The notes under the pieces are model-generated. The model made no database searches. It was not told the DNA's origin and saw only the letters and a program-made list of their open reading frames with translations. From Novosphingobium sp. 9U (GTDB lineage Bacteria; Pseudomonadota; Alphaproteobacteria; Sphingomonadales; Sphingomonadaceae), in the NCBI RefSeq assembly GCF_902506425.1, contig NZ_LR732469.1, forward strand, positions 649,084-713,083: 64,000 nt of DNA, written 5' to 3'. The position numbers were made by a program, and so were the translations under genes. Below are positions 57,792 to 64,000 of the stretch, piece by piece (position 1 is the first letter of the stretch; each line of letters starts with the position of its first letter).

Positions 57792-60667
57792 GCGTCTCCG
57801 CTCTCAATCTTGGCGCCGTAGGTCGTGCGCGGGCGGGTGTTGGCGTCCTCCAGCAGCGCATAGTCGCGCCCGTCCGCCTTGCGCTGGCTGACGGCGCTAT
57901 CAGGCCGGGCGATATCGCCGAACACGATCGCCTGGGTCGGGCAGGCTTGTTGGCAGGCGGTGAGCACTTCGCCCTCGGCGATCGGCCGACCGTCCTTGTC
58001 GGCCGTGATACGCGCTTCGGCGATGCGCTGGATGCAGTAAGTGCACTTCTCCATGACGCCGCGATCTCGCACGGTCACATCGGGGTTGCGCTGCGCGACA
58101 ATCTCAGGCTCGGCCTCTCGCGTGTAGTCGAGCCAGTTGAAGCGGCGCACCTTGTAGGGGCAATAGGCCGAGCAGGTGCGCGTGCCGATGCAGCGGTTAT
58201 AGACCTGCAGGTTGAGGCCGTCCGGGCTGTGCACTGTCGCGTTGACCGGGCACCCGGTCTCGCACGGCGCATCTTCGCAATGCATGCAGGGGACGGGCTG
58301 AAACGATTGGCGCGGCTCCTCGGCCGGCCCTTCGTAGTAGCGGTCGATCCGCAGCCAATGCATTTCGCGCCCCTTGGCCACTTGCTCGCGTCCGACCATC
58401 GGCACGTTGTTCTCGGCCACGCAGGCGACTGCGCACGCGTTGCAGCCGATGCAGAGGTCGAGGTCGATGGCCATGCCCCAGGCGGGCTCTGATCTCTGCT
58501 GCGGCTTGAAGAAGTTGCGCTGCTCCTTCTCCTCTTTGGTCTTGGCCAGTGTCTCGCCCGGCTTGTCGACCGAGCGGATCCAATCGTGCCCACCCAGCTC
58601 CCAGTGTGTCTGGGTACAAGCGAGTTGGCGTTCTCCGGAAGCCTTGCGGATCGACACGTCACTGCGCGCCCACGGCTGGCGGGGATCACGCAAGGGGTAG
58701 GCGTCGAACCCGCAGCCTTCGGCCACTTGTCCGCCAGCGCGCCGGCCATAACCCAGGTGCACCAGGATCGTTTGCGCCTCTTGTCCCGGCACGATCCAGG
58801 CCGGCCCCACCAGCGTGCGCCCGCCGGCGCTGATCGAGACCAGGTCCTCGTTGCCGACGCCGAGCCTGGCGGCAAGCTGCGGCGAGAGGTGGACGGCGTT
58901 GTCCCACGTCAGCTTGGTGAGCGGCTTGGGCATCTCCTGCAGCCAGGGATTGGCGGCGAATTGGCCGTCGTGGATGGTAGGGTCGGGGCGGAAGATGAGT
59001 TCGAGCCGCGGCCCGGCGCCCCTCCCCTCCCCGTCAGGGGAGGGGCTGGGGGTGTGGGCTTTCGTCCCCACACCTTGCTCAGCGGCGAGAGGCCCCACCC
59101 CAACCCCTCCCCTGAAGGGGAGGGGCTTGGCCTCGATCACCCCCTTCACGAGCGCCGCCTGCCACTGTGCTTCGTCACCGGACCAGGTCCCACGCACGAG
59201 GTCACGCCCGGCCCGCGCTCCGTCCATCAGCAGCGCCAACACTTCATGTCGCGAACGGACATCCAGGAACGGTCGTACCAGCGGCTGCGTCAGGCTGACG
59301 GTGCCCTCGGCGCAGCGCACGTCGCTCCAGCTCTCGAGCATGTGCGAGAGCGGCAAGTGCCAGTGGCACAGCTGCGCCGTCTCGTCGCGGTGCAGGCCGG
59401 CGTGGAGCCGCAGCGGCACGCGTTCGAGCGCCTGCGCAAAGCCGAGCGCTGCCGGCGCCGAGTATGCAGGGTTGCTCTCCAGCACCAGCAGCGTGCGGAC
59501 CTGCCCCGCCCGCATGGCGCCGATGAGCTCCTGCAGCCCCTCGCTCGCAGTCGCGGAGATCGCGGGAGTGACTGCTTTGCCCTCGTTTCCCAGGGCCCCG
59601 TTGAGCCGGGCAGCCAGTCCAGCCGCCTCCGCGCCATGCTGCGCACCTACGCAGACCAGCCCCTTCCCCCTGTTCGCCCGCAGCGCCGCGGCTGCCGCAT
59701 CGAGCCAGGCCGCCTCTCGCGCTTCGAGCGCGACCGGAGCACCCTGTCCCAACCGCGCCGCCAAACCGGCAAGGAGCACCGGCACCCGCGAGTGCGCCGC
59801 GATCAGCCGTTCCGTCGCAGTGACGCCGGTGAGCGTCGGCGTTGGCTCGGCGGCATAGAGCAGCGCACTGCCCTCGCCCTGCTGGAACGCCCGCCGCCGC
59901 GCGGACCAGCCCCGCGCATGCCAGGTCTGGCGCGGGCCGTTGCCGAGCGGATCGGCGTCGAAACACACCGCCACATGCGCGTTGTCGAGATGCAGCACCG
60001 GCTCCGGCACTCCGCCAAGCGGATCATGCACATGCCAGCGCATCTGAGGCCAGCGCGCCCGCATTGCCGCAATCTGGCGCAGCAGCGTCGGCGATCCGAC
60101 CGGACCGGTCAGCAACCGGAACCCCGCGCCGCCACTGGAGTCGAGCGCCGCCCGCTCGCTCTGGAACAGTGCGGCGACATCGTCCCAGGTCGAGGCATCA
60201 CTGCCCTGCATCGGCGCACCCGAGCGAGCCGGATCGTAGAGCCCCAGCAACGAGGCCTGGGTGAACGCATCGCTCGCGCCGCCGCTCGCCGGGTGGTCGG
60301 GGTTGCCCTCCAGCTTGATCGGCCGCCCGTCCCTGCAGGTGCCGATCACCGGCTGGCCCACCCCGTCGAGCTCCCACGCAGTGGCGTACTTCTGGATGGC
60401 GCCCGGCTCCGCGCCTTCGCGCACCCGCACCATCGGCCAGGCGTCTTCGTCGGCCTTGCGCTCGCAACCGTCCAGCCCGGCGAGTGCGATTGCGCCGGCC
60501 AGGCACTTGAAGAAGCTGCGCCGATCCGTCTCGATCCGAGTCCGCGCCAGTGCCGGGAACTCGCGCGCCACGCGGGCGCGGAACTCGGCGGTGTCGAACA
60601 GCTCCTCCAGCGAGCGCCAGTAGTGCCGCCCCCGGCTGGCCCGTAGCTGCTCAAGCCCGGCGCTCAT
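57788..60667 (-). CDS. actB: ActB, molybdopterin-like/4Fe-4S subunit with repeat insertion
   Basis: 959 residues from ATG 60667 (GTG 60685 also possible). Twin-arginine signal TDRRSFFKCLAGAIALAG. The large domain resembles molybdopterin oxidoreductases but, as in all ActB, does not keep an obvious cofactor Cys or Ser. The C-terminal domain has four 4Fe-4S groups: CIGCNACAVACVAENN, CMHCEDAPCETGCPVNA, CIGTRTCSAYCPYKV and CTYCIQRI with CQQACPTQ. Residues about 515-550 (nucleotides 59020-59130) are a non-homologous insert made of a GC-rich palindromic repeat, translated as KPLPFRGGVGVG...PSPSPDGEG. The frame is kept, so function may persist. Confidence 0.92.
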   Translation of the reverse strand: MSAGLEQLRASRGRHYWRSLEELFDTAEFRARVAREFPALARTRIETDRRSFFKCLAGAIALAGLDGCERKADEDAWPMVRVREGAEPGAIQKYATAWELDGVGQPVIGTCRDGRPIKLEGNPDHPASGGASDAFTQASLLGLYDPARSGAPMQGSDASTWDDVAALFQSERAALDSSGGAGFRLLTGPVGSPTLLRQIAAMRARWPQMRWHVHDPLGGVPEPVLHLDNAHVAVCFDADPLGNGPRQTWHARGWSARRRAFQQGEGSALLYAAEPTPTLTGVTATERLIAAHSRVPVLLAGLAARLGQGAPVALEAREAAWLDAAAAALRANRGKGLVCVGAQHGAEAAGLAARLNGALGNEGKAVTPAISATASEGLQELIGAMRAGQVRTLLVLESNPAYSAPAALGFAQALERVPLRLHAGLHRDETAQLCHWHLPLSHMLESWSDVRCAEGTVSLTQPLVRPFLDVRSRHEVLALLMDGARAGRDLVRGTWSGDEAQWQAALVKGVIEAKPLPFRGGVGVGPLAAEQGVGTKAHTPSPSPDGEGRGAGPRLELIFRPDPTIHDGQFAANPWLQEMPKPLTKLTWDNAVHLSPQLAARLGVGNEDLVSISAGGRTLVGPAWIVPGQEAQTILVHLGYGRRAGGQVAEGCGFDAYPLRDPRQPWARSDVSIRKASGERQLACTQTHWELGGHDWIRSVDKPGETLAKTKEEKEQRNFFKPQQRSEPAWGMAIDLDLCIGCNACAVACVAENNVPMVGREQVAKGREMHWLRIDRYYEGPAEEPRQSFQPVPCMHCEDAPCETGCPVNATVHSPDGLNLQVYNRCIGTRTCSAYCPYKVRRFNWLDYTREAEPEIVAQRNPDVTVRDRGVMEKCTYCIQRIAEARITADKDGRPIAEGEVLTACQQACPTQAIVFGDIARPDSAVSQRKADGRDYALLEDANTRPRTTYGAKIESGDA
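59024..59125. repeat. Palindromic repeat pair inside actB
   Basis: Two hairpins with identical arms CCCCTCCCC / GGGGAGGGG at 59024-59045 and 59104-59125. Between them is a third hairpin (GTGTGGG...TCCCCACAC). The arms match the repeat at 35166-35186. It adds about 37 codons in frame to actB. Confidence 0.8.
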
Positions 60668-60681
60668 GTCAGGCAGCCCGG

Positions 60682-61341
60682 TCACCGGTGACAGATCCCA
60701 CAGTTGTCGAGCTTCTTGGTATCAATGTGCCAGCGCCGGATCGCCGCCGTGCCGTACCGCTGCGCTTGCGCGTCGGACCAGTTCGACCAATCCATGCGGG
60801 TGATCTGTTCGGGCGGCTTCAGCCGCTTGGCCGGGTCGCGATGACAATCGAGGCACCACTGCATCTGGAACGGATGCGCCCGCCAGCTGAGCGGCATCTC
60901 GTCCACCCGGCCGTGGCACTCGACGCAAGGGACGCCGCGCTTCACGTGGATCGAGTGATTGAAGTAGACGTAGTCGGGCACTTGCGCGACGCGGTGCCAG
61001 CGCAAGGGGCGGTTCTCGGCCAGGCTGCGGCGCACCGGCGCCAGCATCGGCGCGCCGGTCCAGATCTGCGAGTGGCAGGTCATGCACACGTGCGTGGGCG
61101 GGAGGCCGGCGTCGGCATGGGTTTCTGCGCCCGCATGGCAATAGCGGCAATCGATGCCCAGCTCACCCGCATGATGCTTGTGGCTGAACGGAACGTCCTG
61201 GTCCTTCGCCCAGCCAGCCTGGGTGGCGTACGTCGAATCCGCATAGCCTGCCATCACCAGCAATGCCCCCAGCACCACGACGACCAGCGCCGCGAGCCCG
61301 GCCCGAAGCCAGGTGTCCGCCGAGGGCGAGAAAACTTGCAA
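60682..61341 (-). CDS. actA: ActA, pentaheme cytochrome c
   Basis: 219 residues from TTG 61341, with GGGGAG six bases upstream. An N-terminal anchor helix ([20 protein letters not shown]) is followed by five CxxCH sites: CRYCH, CMTCH, CVECH, CLDCH and CGICH, as in ActA. It is the first gene of the Act operon and collects electrons from ActB/ActC. The longer frame (to 61635) begins in low-quality sequence that overlaps the divergent radical SAM gene. Confidence 0.92.
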   Translation of the reverse strand: MQVFSPSADTWLRAGLAALVVVVLGALLVMAGYADSTYATQAGWAKDQDVPFSHKHHAGELGIDCRYCHAGAETHADAGLPPTHVCMTCHSQIWTGAPMLAPVRRSLAENRPLRWHRVAQVPDYVYFNHSIHVKRGVPCVECHGRVDEMPLSWRAHPFQMQWCLDCHRDPAKRLKPPEQITRMDWSNWSDAQAQRYGTAAIRRWHIDTKKLDNCGICHR

Positions 61342-61494
61342 TCCGGACTCCCCAAGCCTCTCCCGCGCAACGGACTTCCCATTTGGATGTTCCCGCAATG
61401 CTCGGAAATGATTGCGCAACATAGCGGAAGCACTGAGATCTGTGCTTTTGGGGCAAGCCGCGAACCTCCGCCGCGCCCTGCTCGTTGCCTCGAC

Positions 61495-62598
61495 ATGGAA
61501 ACGCAGCACGAGCTCACGAGCACGAAACCCACGGGCGCACGAACCAGGGCATGGCGCCCACACCGGGTGCTGGCGACCCGCTCGGCGCGGACGTTCGCTC
61601 ATGGGCAAGCCATCCTTGCGCGCGTGGCGGAGCAAGGCATCGAGATTGTCGAGTTGACCGGCGACCGGCTGAACCTCGGCTTCTCGGACGACCCGCGCCG
61701 TGCCTACGCCGAGGCCAAATCGACCCTCGCACTCGTAGTCGCCCCGCCCTCAAAGCGCCGTTTGCAGCCGATCGCACCAAGCGCGGACTGGCGCATCGAC
61801 CTTGCCGAAGGGTGCCCGGCACATTGCAGCTACTGCTATCTCGCCGGTTCGTTGAAGGGTCCACCGATCACCCGCGTCTATGCGAACCTGGAGGAAATCC
61901 TCGGCGCCGTTCCGGAGTATCTCGGCCAGGGTAGGATCACCTCGCGCAGCACGGCCCGGCGCGCCGAGGGCACCACGTTCGAAGCCTCGTGCTACACCGA
62001 CCCGCTCGCGTTGGAGCCACTGACCGGCTCGCTATCAGCCGCGATTACCTGGTTCGGTCGCTGGAACGCCGACGCGCAGCTGCGCTTCACCAGCAAGTTC
62101 GCCGATGTGGAACCGCTGCTCGGCCTGCAGCATAACGGGCGGACCCGGATGCGCGCGTCGATCAACCCGCGCGCTTACGCCCGGTTCGAAGGCGGCACCG
62201 CGCCCGTTCGCGATCGGCTGGCAGCTCTCAGGAAAATGGCGCTCGCCGGCTATCCAGTCGGCCTGACCGTCGCGCCGATCATCGCTGCCGAAGGCTGGGA
62301 GCAGGCGTATGGGGAACTGCTAGCCGAAGCGGGCGAGGCGCTCGCAGAGGTCCCCGCGCTCGATCTCACCGTCGAATTGATCACGCATCGCTACAACAGC
62401 GGCTCCAAGGCGGTGCTCGACAGCTGGTACCCAAGCTCGGCGCTGGACATGACCGATGCCAATCGCGTGACGAAGCGTACGAAGTTCGGCGCCGAGAAGC
62501 AGGTCTACGATGCCACCACCATGCGAGCGCTGCGGCGCTTCTTCGAGAAGCGGATCGCGCAGACATTGCCGAGTGCACGCGTTCTCTACTGGACCTGA
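61495..62598 (+). CDS. SPL-family radical SAM protein
   Basis: 367 residues from ATG 61495. The radical SAM motif CPAHCSYCYL (Cys107, Cys111, Cys114) has the CxxxCxxC spacing. It lies in the spore-photoproduct-lyase-like group by length and by DLAEGCPAHCSYCYLAGSL, ASCYTDPLALEPLTGS, RFTSKFADVEPLLGL and RASINPRAY. It is not a sporulation protein here. Possible role in repair of DNA photoproducts or tRNA or small-molecule chemistry. The N-terminal 30 residues, basic and with no good ribosome binding site, make the start uncertain. Confidence 0.8.
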   Translation: METQHELTSTKPTGARTRAWRPHRVLATRSARTFAHGQAILARVAEQGIEIVELTGDRLNLGFSDDPRRAYAEAKSTLALVVAPPSKRRLQPIAPSADWRIDLAEGCPAHCSYCYLAGSLKGPPITRVYANLEEILGAVPEYLGQGRITSRSTARRAEGTTFEASCYTDPLALEPLTGSLSAAITWFGRWNADAQLRFTSKFADVEPLLGLQHNGRTRMRASINPRAYARFEGGTAPVRDRLAALRKMALAGYPVGLTVAPIIAAEGWEQAYGELLAEAGEALAEVPALDLTVELITHRYNSGSKAVLDSWYPSSALDMTDANRVTKRTKFGAEKQVYDATTMRALRRFFEKRIAQTLPSARVLYWT

Positions 62599-62618
62599 CC
62601 GAGCGGCTGCGATTGAGA

Positions 62619-63089
62619 TCAAGGCTGCCTGAGAGCCTCAATCTCGAGGATTTCGATGGCGTCGGCCTTGCCGCCAAAGGCGACGCGCTCGCCAACTTCG
62701 GCATTCATGATCGCGCGGCAAAGCGGAGCGGAAAACGCCAGCAATCCTGCCTGCGGCTCAGCCTCGTCATCGCCGACAATACTGATCACTTGCTTGCGCC
62801 CGTTCAACGCCAACGTGACGCGGCAACCAAAAGCGACGTGGGTGCCATCGGCGGCTTCGGCGAGGCGCGCAGTCGCTAGCCGCGTGCGCCAATAGCGCAA
62901 CTCACGACGGACCTTGGCGATTTCGGGCTCCTCGGTCGTATGCGGCAAAGACGCCTCGATCGCGGCCACCTTGCTTTCGATCAGCACCAGTCCTCGTGCG
63001 GTCACGAGGTTGGGTCCGGGAGGGATCGGGATCTCGAACTTGGGCTCGAGATGATCGTCATCACCCTCGCGGCGGAATGCAACACTCAT
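62619..63089 (-). CDS. GreA/GreB-family transcription factor
   Basis: 156 residues. N-terminal coiled coil (LVLIESKVAAIEASLPHTTE..EIAKVRRELRYWRTRLATA, about 34-75), then the C-terminal FKBP-like domain with ... HVAFGCRVTLALNGRKQVISIVGDDEA and APLCRAIMNAEVGERVAFGG. The family binds the RNA polymerase secondary channel and rescues backtracked complexes. The acidic tip (D-E pair) of the coiled coil is not clear, so it may be a Gre-like regulator of the Rnk type. It overlaps a small ORF upstream by ATGA. Confidence 0.82.
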   Translation of the reverse strand: MSVAFRREGDDDHLEPKFEIPIPPGPNLVTARGLVLIESKVAAIEASLPHTTEEPEIAKVRRELRYWRTRLATARLAEAADGTHVAFGCRVTLALNGRKQVISIVGDDEAEPQAGLLAFSAPLCRAIMNAEVGERVAFGGKADAIEILEIEALRQP

Positions 63090-63244
63090 CGGTCTTCTTC
63101 ACCTTCTGGCCAGTGCAGCAAGCCGACAATACGGCAGACCAGCCAAAACCGATCAAGGCTTCGCTTTGAGGAGCCCTCGATCCGAAAGCCAGCGGTGTCG
63201 AGAGCATGCATGCGACCATCTTCGTGGAACGCGAGCGGACCCAT
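63086..63244 (-). CDS. Small ORF upstream of the Gre gene
   Basis: 52 residues from ATG 63244: MGPLAFHEDGRMHALDTAGF and then SKRSLDRFWLVCRIVGLLHW to a stop that overlaps the Gre start (ATGA). The protein is well-formed and rich in aromatic residues, so it may be a genuine coupled gene. The same frame stays open upstream for about 23 codons without another start. I recognise no family. Confidence 0.45.
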   Translation of the reverse strand: MGPLAFHEDGRMHALDTAGFRIEGSSKRSLDRFWLVCRIVGLLHWPEGEEDR

Positions 63245-63434
63245 GCGCCTGCCTTCGGGATTGAGGACGCCGTATCGGCGACGCCGGGATGACGGAGCCG
63301 CGATGCAGCCCGATCAATGATGGATGTTTGATGCCATGGTTGAGCAGTTCTTTGGCTGCAGTTGTGCGCTCGCAAGCGGTCTTGCTCCGCGGGTTGCGCG
63401 AGCAGCTAGATCAATCATGTGAGTGTTTGTCTAT

Positions 63435-63612
<178 letters not shown>

Positions 63613-63810
63613 GTGGGCGTTTGAGGCCCTGTAGCAGCGTTGTTTGTCCTTGCGCTTGGGCTTGGACGCGGGGGTTGCTGCGGCCCCGCTGGAAACACGA
63701 AGAGGGCCTGTGAGGGCCCTCTTTGAGGGCCTGCCCTCGTGGTGAGGGTTGGCCCTTTGTCATGTGAATGGGTTTTTTGTGATCCTTACGAAAGCGCGCC
63801 GGCTTCAATG

Positions 63811-63925
63811 CCTGGCGACGTCCTACTCTTCCAACGCTTGAGCGTTAGTACCATTGGCGCTGTCAGGTTTCACGGCCGAGTTCGAGATGGGATCGGGTGG
63901 GTCACTGACGCTATGGTCACCAAGC
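63811..63925 (-). rRNA. 5S ribosomal RNA
   Basis: About 115 bases. On the minus strand it reads GCTTGGTGACCATAGCGTCA, then CGATCCCATCTCGAACTCGG, and ends GTAGGACGTCGCCAGG, the conserved alphaproteobacterial 5S pattern with terminal helix. The 23S gene must lie to the right, outside the window. Ends are set by the helix and may be off by a few bases. Confidence 0.9.
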
Positions 63926-64000
63926 AATGGAGCTGGCGCGTTTCGTATGGGTTTTAATCGATGTTTCCGTGCACTTGATGTGTGATGTGTATCTGGCTGG

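Noticed and set aside
58586..60646. 686-residue plus-strand frame over actB
   Set aside because: Antisense of actB. GC-rich genes often leave long shadows. No domain is seen.

Overview
The window looks like a chromosome segment of a sphingomonad-type alphaproteobacterium (Sphingobium/Novosphingobium relatives). The reasons are high GC throughout, two large TonB-dependent receptors next to aromatic or lipid type catabolic genes, the rpmH-rnpA-yidD-yidC order, an alternative complex III plus caa3 oxidase operon, and an rRNA operon end in the order 5S then tRNA-fMet. No tool or database was used. Names rest on motifs and gene order read by eye.

Layout. 1-3777 is the end of a plus-strand catabolic operon (FAD dehydrogenase, SRPBCC protein, SnoaL-like protein, SDR, TauD/TfdA dioxygenase). 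4096-8248 holds rlmJ, small hypothetical genes and a TonB receptor. 8567-13466 is a two-gene signalling unit, a KaiC-type double ATPase and a multi-sensor hybrid histidine kinase. 14097-35156 is a catabolic island of about 21 kb. 35211-37952 is the housekeeping block yidC, yidD, rnpA, rpmH. 38295-45514 carries yifB, a glycine-rich stress-type protein, an LLM oxidoreductase, a hydrolase, uvrB and a broken higBA toxin-antitoxin pair. 45517-61341 is one tightly overlapping minus-strand series: ActABCDEF, SCO, caa3 oxidase subunits II, I, III and IV, then an EmrB/HlyD/TolC-type efflux system. 61495-64000 holds a radical SAM SPL-like gene, a Gre factor, tRNA-fMet and 5S rRNA.

The island is the most interesting part. 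A GntR/FadR-type regulator (18928-19665) lies among four near-identical 11-bp palindromes, consensus TCGTyCGACGA. Each sits in one of the intergenic promoter regions of the island. They would tie together a TonB receptor, an LvaC/LvaA-like acyl-CoA dehydrogenase plus kinase pair, an EthD-like operon with a second kinase, a split pyruvate-phosphate-dikinase-like system, SurE, and an operon of an unknown 516-residue protein, BCCP, biotin carboxylase, a carboxyltransferase-like TIM barrel, an AMP-forming CoA ligase and a thiolase. A truncated bioB is divergent from the carboxylase operon.

My reading is inference. The island activates a substrate by phosphorylation (dikinase), carboxylates it with a biotin enzyme, removes the phosphate (SurE), adds CoA and cleaves with the thiolase. 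This is the logic described for 4-hydroxyacetophenone/acetovanillone-type catabolism (Acv of Sphingobium SYK-6, Hpe of Rhodococcus). Unusual details support a non-standard chemistry: the carboxyltransferase-like protein has Tyr and Asn at positions that are metal-binding Lys and His in oxaloacetate decarboxylase, and a second biotinyl-like domain lacks the biotinyl lysine.
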